Positions 14,341 through 21,656 of a DNA stretch of 26,310 nucleotides are shown here, in pieces. The number at the start of each line of letters is the position of its first letter. Positions within the stretch are counted from its first letter, which is position 1. The notes beneath the pieces are model-generated. The model did no database searches. It saw nothing but the letters and a program-made list of their open reading frames with translations, and was not told the origin of the DNA. The stretch is from NCBI GenBank assembly GCA_900539855.1, contig UQDO01000034.1, positions 1 to 26,310 of the forward strand, in the 5' to 3' direction. The translations under genes and the position numbers were made by a program. Source of the stretch: an uncultured Oscillospiraceae bacterium (GTDB taxonomy: Bacteria; Bacillota; Clostridia; Oscillospirales; Acutalibacteraceae).

Positions 14341-15594
14341 TTATTTGTAAAGAGGGTGCCTTTCGCACATGTCGGCAACGGCAGACTTGACGGTCTCGCG
14401 GTTAGCCCCAAAATCATTTATGCAAAGTGCAATAAGGTGTCCCACCTCGGCAAAATCAGCCTCGTCAAAGCCGCGCGTCGTTGCAGCAGGAGTGCCAAGT
14501 CTCAGTCCGCTCGTTACGAACGGCGATTCGGGATCATTAGGAATGGAGTTTTTGTTTGCGGTTATGTTGACCTCGTCGAGCCTGTGCTCAAGCTCCTTTC
14601 CGGTAACGCCGGTGCCGCGCAGGTCGAGCAGCAGCAGGTGGTTGTCGGTGCCTCCCGACACAAGCTTCACACCCTCAGCCTTGAGTGATGCAGCAAGTGC
14701 GGCGGCGTTTTTGACTATGCGCTTCTGATAGTCGATAAAATCGGGCTTCAGCGCCTCGCCGAAGCAGACAGCCTTTCCGGCTATTACATGCATCAGAGGA
14801 CCGCCCTGATTTCCGGGAAACACAGCCTTGTTGATCGCCTTGTATATGTTCTCGTCATTGCAGAGTATCATACCGCCGCGCGGTCCGCGTAATGTCTTGT
14901 GGGTTGTTGTTGTCACAACATCGGCAAAGGGGATAGGGCTCTGGTGCAGTCCTGCTGCGACAAGACCTGCTATATGCGCCATGTCGACCATGAACAGTGC
15001 GCCGACCTCTTTTGCGATACCGGATATAACGTCAAACTTTATCTCTCTTGCATATGCCGAGGCACCGGCGACTATAAGCTTAGGTCTGCACTCAAGTGCG
15101 ATGCGCTTCAGCTCATCGTAATCTATATATCCCTCATCATTTACACCGTAGGGGACAAAATTGTACAGCTTGCCCGAGCTGTTGACCGGGGAGCCATGGG
15201 TGAGGTGTCCGCCGTGGGCAAGGTTCATGCCCATAACGGTGTCGCCGGGATTTATAAGTGCAAAATAAGCAGCCTGATTTGCCTGTGCGCCTGAGTGGGG
15301 CTGAACATTGGCGTATTTGCAGCCGAACAGCCTGCAGGCGCGCTCTCTCGCTATTTCCTCGACCATGTCGACATACTGGCAGCCGCCGTAATAACGCTTG
15401 CCGGGATACCCTTCGGCGTATTTATTGGTCAGCACCGAGCCCATTGCCGCCATAACGGCAGGGGAAACAAAGTTTTCGGAAGCTATCAGCTCGATATTGT
15501 GCTGCTGGCGCTCAAATTCAAGCTCCATAGCGTCGCCGACCTCTTTGTCAGCCTCTTTTACAAATCCTATTGTGTCCAGGATGTTTCCGTACAT
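14341..15594 (-). CDS. glyA: Serine hydroxymethyltransferase
   Basis: PLP enzyme converting serine and tetrahydrofolate to glycine and 5,10-methylenetetrahydrofolate, the main entry of one-carbon units. Conserved segments are IELIASENFVS (residues 34-44), LTNKYAEGYPGKRYYGG (55-71), NLAHGGHLTHGSPVN (124-138), VDMAHIAGL with D204 and H207, and TTTTHKTLRGPRGG with the PLP lysine K233. Length is 417 aa, normal. The frame reaches an ATG at 15645, but that codon overlaps the -10 box and cannot be in the main transcript. The ATG at 15594 has GAAAGG upstream (spacing about 12). No terminator is seen before fba. Confidence 0.96.
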   Translation of the reverse strand: MYGNILDTIGFVKEADKEVGDAMELEFERQQHNIELIASENFVSPAVMAAMGSVLTNKYAEGYPGKRYYGGCQYVDMVEEIARERACRLFGCKYANVQPHSGAQANQAAYFALINPGDTVMGMNLAHGGHLTHGSPVNSSGKLYNFVPYGVNDEGYIDYDELKRIALECRPKLIVAGASAYAREIKFDVISGIAKEVGALFMVDMAHIAGLVAAGLHQSPIPFADVVTTTTHKTLRGPRGGMILCNDENIYKAINKAVFPGNQGGPLMHVIAGKAVCFGEALKPDFIDYQKRIVKNAAALAASLKAEGVKLVSGGTDNHLLLLDLRGTGVTGKELEHRLDEVNITANKNSIPNDPESPFVTSGLRLGTPAATTRGFDEADFAEVGHLIALCINDFGANRETVKSAVADMCERHPLYK

Positions 15595-15644
15595 AAATTC
15601 ATCAAACCTTTCAGCCGCAGTCGGGCATATCATTGATAAATACA

Positions 15645-15673
15645 ATTATATAGCATTATACCGCCGCGGTCAA
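15645..15673 (-). promoter_or_regulatory. Promoter of glyA
   Basis: On the minus strand, TTGACC (15673-15668) and a perfect TATAAT (15650-15645) are 17 bp apart. The transcript would begin near 15638, which rules out the ATG at 15645 as the glyA start. It diverges from secA. Confidence 0.85.
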
Positions 15674-15684
15674 TAAAAAAGGTA

Positions 15685-15731
15685 AAAAGAGCAATAAAAC
15701 TCTTTTATTTTTGTAAGATGTGTGGTAAAAT
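15685..15731 (+). promoter_or_regulatory. secA upstream region: dyad and extended -10 promoter
   Basis: AAAAGAG (15685-15691) and CTCTTTT (15700-15706) form a dyad between the divergent glyA and secA promoters. An extended -10, TGG followed by TAAAAT (15726-15731), is the best secA promoter candidate; the -35 region is poor (TTTTAT). A small hairpin follows in the leader, GGCTCA/TGGGCC near 15753-15768. Confidence 0.5.
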
Positions 15732-15795
15732 GGAACGGAAAAGCAATATGTGGCTCATAAATGGGCCTTAATCTATATTTTTTAAGGAGAACAAA

Positions 15796-18525
15796 ATGGG
15801 TATTATCCAAAAGATCTTCGGAAATTACAGCCAGAAGGAGATCAAGCGTATTGAGCCTATAAAGGACAAGGTGCTTGAGCTTGAATCGAAATATGAAAAA
15901 ATGAGCGACGATGAGCTGCGCGGCATGACCGAAAAGTTCAAGGCTCAGTTGGCCGAAGGCAAACCGCTCGATGCCATTCTGCCCGACGCGTTCGCCGTCT
16001 GCCGTGAGGCAAGCTGGCGCGTGCTTTCGATGAAGCACTTCCCAGTCCAGATACTGGGCGGTATAATCCTTCATCAGGGAAGAATAAGCGAGATGCGTAC
16101 AGGTGAAGGTAAAACGCTCGTTGCGACATTGCCGGCGTACCTTAACGCGCTTACAGGCAAAGGCGTCCACATCGTCACGGTCAACGATTATCTTGCAAGA
16201 CGTGACAGCGAGTGGATGGGTAAGGTCTACAGCTTTTTGGGACTGACGGTCGGTCTGGTCGTCCCGGGCATGGATACCGACGATAAAAAGAAGGCTTATG
16301 CCGCCGATATAACCTACTGCACCAACAACGAATTGGGCTTCGATTACCTGCGCGACAACATGGTCATATATAAGGAGCAGCGCGTTCAGCGCGGTCACTA
16401 CTTCGCCATTGTCGACGAGGTCGACTCGATACTCATAGACGAGGCGAGGACTCCGCTTATCATTTCGGGCAGAGGAGACAAATCGTCAGATCTTTACATC
16501 TCGGCAAATAAATTCGCAAAGGGCCTCAAATGCTTCCGCATAAGGGAAAGCGACGATAAAAAGACCGATGAGGAGCAGAATGTCGACGGCGATTACATCG
16601 TTGACGAAAAGGCAAAGACCTGCACGCTGACTGCCAGCGGCGTTGCCAAGGCGGAGCAGTTCTTCGGGATCGACAACCTCAACGATCCGGACAATATAAC
16701 CATAGCCCACCACATACAGCAGGCGATCCGCGCGCACGGCATAATGAAGCGTGATGTCGATTATGTCGTCAAGGACGGAGAGGTGCTGATCGTTGACGAG
16801 TTTACCGGACGTATCATGTACGGCAGGCGTTACAACGAGGGACTTCATCAGGCAATAGAAGCCAAGGAAGGCGTCAAGGTCGCACATGAGTCAAAAACGC
16901 TCGCCACCATCACCTTCCAGAACTTTTTCAGACTTTATGACAAGCTGTCCGGCATGACCGGTACCGCCATGACCGAGGAGCAGGAATTCAGGCAGATATA
17001 CGCTCTTGACGTCGTTGAGATACCGACCAACAAGCCGGTCATAAGAGACGATAAGCAGGATGTTGTTTATAAGACCGAAAAGGCTAAATTCAACGCGGTC
17101 ATAGATAATATAGTTGAGTGTCACGAGAAGGGACAGCCGGTGCTGGTCGGTACGATCTCGATCGAGAAATCGGAAGTGCTGTCGTCGATGCTCAAGCGCC
17201 GCGGCATAAAGCACAATGTCTTAAATGCCAAGTATCATGAAAAGGAAGCCGAGATAATTGCTCAGGCAGGTAAATTCGGAGCTGTTACGATAGCCACCAA
17301 CATGGCAGGACGCGGAACCGATATCGTGCTCGGCGGTAATGCCGAGTATCTTGCAAAGGCTGATCTTAAGCGCCTTGATTATTCGGATGAGCTGATAAGC
17401 GCCGCCACAGGATTTGCGGAGACCTATGATCCGGATATACTCAAAGCACGCGGTGAATATGCGGAATTTCTGGCTAAGCATAAGGCTGAGATAGCCCCCG
17501 AGGCGGAAAAGGTAAAGGAAGCAGGCGGTCTTTATATAATCGGTACCGAGCGTCATGAGTCAAGACGTATAGACAACCAGCTGCGCGGACGTGCCGGACG
17601 ACAGGGCGACCCGGGTACCAGCCGTTTCTACGTGTCTCTTGAGGACGACCTCATGCGTCTGTTCGGCGGTGAGCGTGTCTACAGAATGATGGAGATGCTC
17701 AAGGTAGACGAAAACATGCCTATAGAAACAGGCTTGCTTTCAAAATCAATCGAGAGCGCTCAGCGCAAGATCGAGGAACGCAACTTCGCCATAAGAAAGA
17801 ACGTGCTCGATTACGATGATGTTATGAATAAGCAGCGCGAGCTTATATACGCTCAGCGCAACCGCGTCCTTGACGGCGAGGATATAAAGGATACCGTACA
17901 GAAGATGATGACCGATACGATAGAGTCTGCGGTTGACACTTACCTTGCCGGCGACATCCCGGACGACTGGAACCTTGACGGTCTGCGTGATCACTTTGCA
18001 GGCTGGCTGCTTAGTGATGACGATCTTAAATTTGACGTCCGTGAGCTTGAGCAGCAGACTAAAAAGTCTGTGACCGAGTTTATAGAGCAAAAGGCAGAAA
18101 AAATATACAGCGACAAGGAAGCCGAGTTCGGCTCTGAGCTTATGCGTGAGGTCGAGCGCGTCATGCTGCTCCGCAGTGTTGATACGCACTGGATGGATCA
18201 TATCGACGCCATGGATGAGCTGCGTCAGGGAATAGGGCTGCGCGCTTACGGTCAGCACGATCCGGTCGTTGCATACCGCAACGAGGGATATGACATGTTC
18301 AATGCCATGACCGAGTCTATACGCGAGGACACGACCAAGATGATCCTTTGCGTAAGGCTCAAGAAGAATGAGGAAGAGATCAAGCGTGAAAAGGTTGCCG
18401 AAGAAGAAAACGGCGGACCTAAGAATATCACGGTGCGCGGCAAGGGCGTTGTAAGCAAAAACGCTCCCTGCCCCTGCGGAAGCGGACTGAAATACAAACG
18501 CTGCTGCGGAAAAGGTATTGATTGA
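15796..18525 (+). CDS. secA: Preprotein translocase ATPase SecA
   Basis: Motor ATPase that drives unfolded proteins through SecYEG. Features in order: N-terminal SecA segment, Walker A GEGKT (103-107), VHIVTVNDYLARRD (124-137), Walker B region IVDEVDSILIDEART (205-219), the preprotein crosslinking domain, the second nucleotide-binding fold (VLVGTISIEKSE; TNMAGRGTDIVLGG; GTERHESRRIDNQLRGRAGRQGD), scaffold and wing domains, and a C-terminal zinc motif CPCGSGLKYKRCC (cysteines 892, 894, 903, 904) for SecB/lipid contact. Length is 909 aa, longer than Bacillus SecA, partly through an insertion of about 45 residues after GGNAEYLAK. AAGGAG (15784-15789) precedes the ATG. The GH43-like gene follows after 24 bases. 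Confidence 0.98.
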   Translation: MGIIQKIFGNYSQKEIKRIEPIKDKVLELESKYEKMSDDELRGMTEKFKAQLAEGKPLDAILPDAFAVCREASWRVLSMKHFPVQILGGIILHQGRISEMRTGEGKTLVATLPAYLNALTGKGVHIVTVNDYLARRDSEWMGKVYSFLGLTVGLVVPGMDTDDKKKAYAADITYCTNNELGFDYLRDNMVIYKEQRVQRGHYFAIVDEVDSILIDEARTPLIISGRGDKSSDLYISANKFAKGLKCFRIRESDDKKTDEEQNVDGDYIVDEKAKTCTLTASGVAKAEQFFGIDNLNDPDNITIAHHIQQAIRAHGIMKRDVDYVVKDGEVLIVDEFTGRIMYGRRYNEGLHQAIEAKEGVKVAHESKTLATITFQNFFRLYDKLSGMTGTAMTEEQEFRQIYALDVVEIPTNKPVIRDDKQDVVYKTEKAKFNAVIDNIVECHEKGQPVLVGTISIEKSEVLSSMLKRRGIKHNVLNAKYHEKEAEIIAQAGKFGAVTIATNMAGRGTDIVLGGNAEYLAKADLKRLDYSDELISAATGFAETYDPDILKARGEYAEFLAKHKAEIAPEAEKVKEAGGLYIIGTERHESRRIDNQLRGRAGRQGDPGTSRFYVSLEDDLMRLFGGERVYRMMEMLKVDENMPIETGLLSKSIESAQRKIEERNFAIRKNVLDYDDVMNKQRELIYAQRNRVLDGEDIKDTVQKMMTDTIESAVDTYLAGDIPDDWNLDGLRDHFAGWLLSDDDLKFDVRELEQQTKKSVTEFIEQKAEKIYSDKEAEFGSELMREVERVMLLRSVDTHWMDHIDAMDELRQGIGLRAYGQHDPVVAYRNEGYDMFNAMTESIREDTTKMILCVRLKKNEEEIKREKVAEEENGGPKNITVRGKGVVSKNAPCPCGSGLKYKRCCGKGID

Positions 18526-18549
18526 TTTTTTGAAATAGGGTGAGCTTTT

Positions 18550-19533
18550 ATGAAAAACGGCGAGATCTGGAAGGACAACGAAGGTAATGATATCCATGCA
18601 CACGGCGGATGGATACTGAAGGTAAAAGAGTGGTATTATTGGTACGGTGAGAACCGCACCGGTGACAACTTCGTATCGGTTTATAAAACGAAGGACTTTA
18701 AGGAATTTATATTCTGCAACAATGTTCTGACAGCTAAGAGCCGCACGGCACCCGGCAGGATCAGAGCCGATGCAGAGCTTTTAAAGCCGATCGAAAAGTT
18801 CGGGGATACATTTAAAAAAGGTGCCCTTACCAGAATCACCGAGGACGGCAGGGTGCTTGCAAATATCGAGCGTCCCAAGGTGCTTTATTGCAAAGCGACC
18901 GGCAAATATGTCATGTGGATGCACTATGAAAACGGTGTGAACTACGACGCGGCGTCGTGTGCCGTTGCGACCTGTGATACACCGGACGGCGACTTTGTTT
19001 ATCACGGGCGGTTCAATCCGTTCGGAGATATGGCGCGCGACTGTACAGTGTTCGAGGACGGTGGTGACGCTTACTTCATAGCCTCGTCAAGAGGCAATGC
19101 AGATCTGCATATCTACCGTCTTACAGAGGACTATCTCAATGTGGACAAATTGGTCAGGGTACTGTTTCAGGGTGAGTACCGTGAGGCTCCTGCAGTGTTC
19201 AAAAAGAACGGTCAGTTTTATATGCTGTCTTCAAACTGCACCGGCTGGAGACCGAATCAGGGCACATATTCAAAAACCTATGACGGTATGATTGACGGCA
19301 GGTGGTCGGTGCTTAGCAATTTCGGAGACGACACCACGTTTCACAGTCAGCCGTCGTTTGTCCTGCCGATAGAGTCGGCAGGCGGCACCGAGTATTATTA
19401 TTTCGGCGACCGTTGGGGACTTACAAGTGAGGAGTATTTCACGTCCTCGTATGTTGTTTTGAAGTTGAGATTTGACGCTGACGGCAATCCGTACATTGAA
19501 TACAATGACATTGCCGAGCTGCCGTCACTGTAA
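18550..19533 (+). CDS. Glycoside hydrolase family 43-like protein (exo-beta-1,3-galactanase-like)
   Basis: Five-bladed beta-propeller glycosidase. The N-terminus (NDIHAHGGWILKVKEWYYWYGEN, residues 13-35) is characteristic of the GH43_24/GH43_34 side of the family, which includes exo-beta-1,3-galactanases. ARDCTVFED (D164) fits the pKa-modulating aspartate and EYREAPAVF (E212) the catalytic acid. The usual GH43 catalytic-base aspartate is not evident, as is known for GH43_24 enzymes. There is no signal peptide, so it probably acts on imported galactose-containing oligosaccharides. Length is 327 aa. AGGGTGAG (18537-18544) precedes the start. It follows secA closely and precedes the DUF1643 gene by 14 bases. 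Substrate is inferred from resemblance only. Confidence 0.75.
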   Translation: MKNGEIWKDNEGNDIHAHGGWILKVKEWYYWYGENRTGDNFVSVYKTKDFKEFIFCNNVLTAKSRTAPGRIRADAELLKPIEKFGDTFKKGALTRITEDGRVLANIERPKVLYCKATGKYVMWMHYENGVNYDAASCAVATCDTPDGDFVYHGRFNPFGDMARDCTVFEDGGDAYFIASSRGNADLHIYRLTEDYLNVDKLVRVLFQGEYREAPAVFKKNGQFYMLSSNCTGWRPNQGTYSKTYDGMIDGRWSVLSNFGDDTTFHSQPSFVLPIESAGGTEYYYFGDRWGLTSEEYFTSSYVVLKLRFDADGNPYIEYNDIAELPSL

Positions 19534-19547
19534 AAGGGGAAAGATTA

Positions 19548-20174
19548 ATGCATATACCGCAGGCTTCAACGCTCGATATAGATGTCATGTCGTTTGACGA
19601 CGCGCTGTCAGAGGAAACTGCTGCAGCCGTAGACTACGATAAGTGCAGGTGGCTCTATGTTCCGTGCCACTATTCGGAGTACAGGTATATATTGGGGACA
19701 AAGGGCAAGCGTCCTCTTATATGCATTGGTATAAACCCGTCTACCGCAAAGCCGGACGATCTTGACAACACGCTCAAAAGTGTTGAAAGAATAGCCGCAG
19801 GCAATGGATTTGACTCATTTATAATGTTCAATGTTTATCCACAGAGGGCGACCGATCCGGATGATATGGATAAGAATTTCAACCGCCCGATGCATGAGCA
19901 GAACATGAAGGCATTTGAATACATACTGTCGCTTTACGGTGACGGACATAAGCCGGCTGTGTGGGCTGCATGGGGCACGATTATCGAAAAGCGCGACTAT
20001 TTGAAGCTGTGCGTCAAGGACATGGTCGAGAGAGGCAAAAAATACGGTGCCGGATGGTACACTGCCGGCGCCCGATCCAAGGCGAAAGGTCATCCGCACC
20101 ATCCGCTGTACCTCAAAAAGGACAGCATAATAGAGCCTTTCTCCGATATATCCGAATATCTTGACAGCATATAA
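19548..20174 (+). CDS. DUF1643 domain protein
   Basis: Cytoplasmic 208-aa protein of unknown function. The DUF1643 pattern is clear: ICIGINPSTAKPDDLDNTLKSV (from about residue 58), then FIMFNVYPQRATDPDDM, VWAAWGTI and a C-terminal GHPHHPLYLKKDS. The GxNPS opening and late histidines suggest a nucleotide- or nucleic-acid-related fold, as in uracil-DNA-glycosylase-like proteins, but no activity is established that I know of. AAAGGGGAAAG sits just upstream of the ATG. Probably co-transcribed with the GH43-like gene; a shared function is not evident. Two plus-strand terminators follow. Confidence 0.85.
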   Translation: MHIPQASTLDIDVMSFDDALSEETAAAVDYDKCRWLYVPCHYSEYRYILGTKGKRPLICIGINPSTAKPDDLDNTLKSVERIAAGNGFDSFIMFNVYPQRATDPDDMDKNFNRPMHEQNMKAFEYILSLYGDGHKPAVWAAWGTIIEKRDYLKLCVKDMVERGKKYGAGWYTAGARSKAKGHPHHPLYLKKDSIIEPFSDISEYLDSI

Positions 20175-20176
20175 AC

Positions 20177-20194
20177 CGGCATGCTTTTATGCCG
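20177..20194 (+). repeat. Small hairpin after the DUF1643 gene
   Basis: CGGCAT (20177-20182) pairs with ATGCCG (20189-20194) around GCTTTT, three bases after the stop. There is no T run after it, so it is unlikely to terminate by itself. Confidence 0.3.
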
Positions 20195-20227
20195 CTAAAC
20201 TAAAATTTACAACCATATATATAAAGA

Positions 20228-20341
20228 AACCCGGCAGGAACGGTTGTGATATGCACCCCATTTGTTAGACATTATATCATACTGTCTAACAAATGGGGTG
20301 CATATCAGTTGATTACCTGCCGGGTTATATATTGTTTTTTT
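20228..20341. terminator. Terminator split by a 61-bp insertion
   Basis: AACCCGGCAGG (20228-20238) and CCTGCCGGGTT (20316-20326) are a perfect 11-bp stem followed by TATATTG and seven T residues. Removing the palindrome at 20247-20307 and one copy of the flanking GTTG leaves an ordinary terminator with a 12-nt loop. In the present sequence a longer cruciform-like stem is stacked on the original one. The left side is also moderately A/T-rich, so it may serve the convergent lipoprotein gene. Confidence 0.8.
20247..20307. mobile_element. 61-bp palindromic mobile element (MITE-like, possible IS ends)
   Basis: Two perfect 25-bp inverted repeats (20247-20271 and 20283-20307) flank 11 bp. The outer termini are TGATATGCACC... 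and ...GGTGCATATCA, the 5'-TG...CA-3' form found at IS3-family ends. The element is bracketed by direct 4-bp copies GTTG (20243-20246 and 20308-20311), matching a target-site duplication. It has no coding capacity. It looks like two insertion-sequence ends brought together by internal deletion, mobilisable only by a transposase elsewhere. The IS family is inferred from the termini; the repeats and duplication are directly visible. Confidence 0.7.
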
Positions 20342-20345
20342 ATCA

Positions 20346-20369
20346 ACCGGCGTCCTGCCGGTCTTTTTT
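20346..20369 (+). terminator. Second plus-strand terminator
   Basis: ACCGGC (20346-20351) pairs with GCCGGT (20357-20362), followed by C and six T residues (20364-20369). It backs up the split terminator just before it. Confidence 0.75.
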
Positions 20370-20376
20370 AAAAGCC

Positions 20377-20745
20377 TTATTTCTCGGGTGCGCCGGGGTC
20401 GATCATGTTTTCAATGTCGGCTTTTGCATCCTTTGTCCAATCTTTTACCGAACCGAACCATTCAATCATTTCATCATACTTTTCGTCCGATACTTCTGAA
20501 TTGCCCTCAAGTATGTCCTTATACTGGCTGAGAAGTGCGGACATCTCCTGGAATGTTTCGATGATATCGCCGTCGATAGCCGACGAATTTTCGTTAATGA
20601 GTGTTGCGACCTCATTGAATGATGCGCTGGTTGAATTGAAAGCGTCTATCGCTTCATCCTTCTTGCTGTTGCCGCAGCCTGCAAGGCAAAATACAAGTGC
20701 GAGTACTGTTATTGCTGCTAAGATTTTGCTGAGTGTCTTTTTCAT
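20377..20745 (-). CDS. Small secreted lipoprotein of unknown function
   Basis: A 122-aa lipoprotein. The N-terminus has lysines, a hydrophobic stretch (about residues 8-20) and a lipobox LAGC with the lipidated cysteine at 24, so it should be anchored on the outer face of the membrane. The mature part is acidic and predicted helical (INENSSAIDGDIIETFQEMSALLSQYKDIL), with no family I recognise. GGAGG is nine bases before the ATG. It is divergent from the LytTR/kinase operon and shares a 178-bp intergenic region with it. A role as target or ligand-sensing partner of that system is inference. Confidence 0.8.
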   Translation of the reverse strand: MKKTLSKILAAITVLALVFCLAGCGNSKKDEAIDAFNSTSASFNEVATLINENSSAIDGDIIETFQEMSALLSQYKDILEGNSEVSDEKYDEMIEWFGSVKDWTKDAKADIENMIDPGAPEK

Positions 20746-20777
20746 GGTGTTTATCCTCCGAAAATATTTGTAGCGTT

Positions 20778-20786
20778 ATTATACCA
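20778..20786 (-). promoter_or_regulatory. Extended -10 promoter of the lipoprotein gene
   Basis: On the minus strand, TGG followed by a perfect TATAAT (20783-20778). No good -35 is visible 17 bp upstream, as expected for an extended -10 or activator-dependent promoter. The direct repeats at 20816-20852 lie upstream of it. Confidence 0.65.
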
Positions 20787-20815
20787 TTTGAAAAGTCGAT
20801 GCCCTGCATTTAAGT

Positions 20816-20852
20816 GTGAAATGCTGCTTTAAAGGAGTGAAATGCTGATTTA
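20816..20852. promoter_or_regulatory. Phased direct repeat, candidate LytTR binding site
   Basis: GTGAAATGCTGCTTTA (20816-20831) and GTGAAATGCTGATTTA (20837-20852) match at 15 of 16 positions with starts exactly 21 bp apart, about two helical turns. LytTR regulators such as AgrA typically bind paired direct repeats at about this period beside the -35 box. The right copy ends six bases before the TTGCAA -35 of the adjacent LytTR operon. Confidence 0.7.
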
Positions 20853-20857
20853 TCTAA

Positions 20858-20886
20858 TTGCAAACAGGCTTAATGTGTAGTACAAT
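20858..20886 (+). promoter_or_regulatory. Promoter of the LytTR/kinase operon
   Basis: TTGCAA (20858-20863) and TACAAT (20881-20886) are 17 bp apart. The start would be near 20893, giving a leader of about 30 nt with AGGTGA (20912-20917) before the first gene. Confidence 0.8.
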
Positions 20887-20923
20887 AAATTCAACATATA
20901 CGATCAGAGGTAGGTGACGACAC

Positions 20924-21634
20924 TTGAAAATAGCTGTATGCGACGACAGCCGCGATTTTTTAAACAATACCGTGAGTCTGATCGAACGCTGGGGAAAGCA
21001 AAACGATATAAAAACCGAGATATACCCGTTTGATAACGGTGATGCCCTGCTTGACGCCTGCGAAGATATTAATTTTGATATTATATTCCTTGATATTATA
21101 ATGCCGCTTCTGAACGGGATGGACACTGCACGCGAACTCCGCACAAAGGGTGTCTCTGCTATGCTGGTTTTTTTGACATCGTCGCCCGAATTTGCTCTGC
21201 AATCGTATGAGGTCAAGGCTGAGGACTATATACTGAAGCCTGTTACGGCGGGCAGGCTGAATGCGGTGCTTGACGAGTGTGCAAGACGCAACGAGAGCGA
21301 GCCCGAAAGTATAGTGCTGAGAACGCATTTCGGCTATCAAAAGGTCTATTTTAAGGATATTGAATATGTCGAGGCGCAGAATAAAAAGGCGCTGTTTTAC
21401 ATTAAAAACGGCGATATCATTGAATCGCTTGATCCGCTTCTTTCGTTCAGCTCTGCCTTTACGGATCGTGACGGCTTTTTTAAATGTCACAGAAGCTATT
21501 TAGTTTATATTCCGAATGTTGACCGCTTCAATGCGGCTGAAATAGTTATGAGGTCGGGACGCACCGTCCCGATTGCCAGAGGATACGCAAAAGCCTTCAA
21601 AGAAGCGTATTTCAATCACATGTTCCGCGAATGA
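20924..21634 (+). CDS. LytTR-family response regulator
   Basis: Two-component regulator of the AgrA/LytR type, 236 aa. The receiver domain (about 1-120) has the acidic pair CDD at 6-8, phosphoacceptor D57 in FLDIIMP, T85-type switch residues in FLTSSPEF and K105 in ILKPV. The LytTR DNA-binding domain follows (DIEYVEAQNKKALFYIKNGD ... FFKCHRSYLVYIPNVDRF), with the conserved CHRSYLVN-like segment. The start is a TTG with AGGTGA (20912-20917) six bases upstream. The kinase gene follows after 22 bases. A phased direct repeat beside the promoter suggests autoregulation. No agrB or agrD signal-peptide genes are next to it. Confidence 0.93.
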   Translation: MKIAVCDDSRDFLNNTVSLIERWGKQNDIKTEIYPFDNGDALLDACEDINFDIIFLDIIMPLLNGMDTARELRTKGVSAMLVFLTSSPEFALQSYEVKAEDYILKPVTAGRLNAVLDECARRNESEPESIVLRTHFGYQKVYFKDIEYVEAQNKKALFYIKNGDIIESLDPLLSFSSAFTDRDGFFKCHRSYLVYIPNVDRFNAAEIVMRSGRTVPIARGYAKAFKEAYFNHMFRE

Positions 21635-21656
21635 CCGGAGTTTAAGGGGTGAGCTG

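Noticed and set aside
15670..16398. 242-codon minus-strand frame over the secA promoter and N-terminus
   Set aside because: It overlaps secA antisense and the glyA promoter. No protein family is recognisable.
17746..18603. 285-codon minus-strand frame across secA and the GH43 gene
   Set aside because: It lies antisense to clearly coding secA with full family motifs. It is a by-product of codon bias and has no ribosome site or recognisable domain.
20247..20307. Palindrome as a CRISPR-type repeat or integron attC site
   Set aside because: There is a single copy with no spacers and no cas or integrase genes. The 4-bp flanking duplication fits transposition better.
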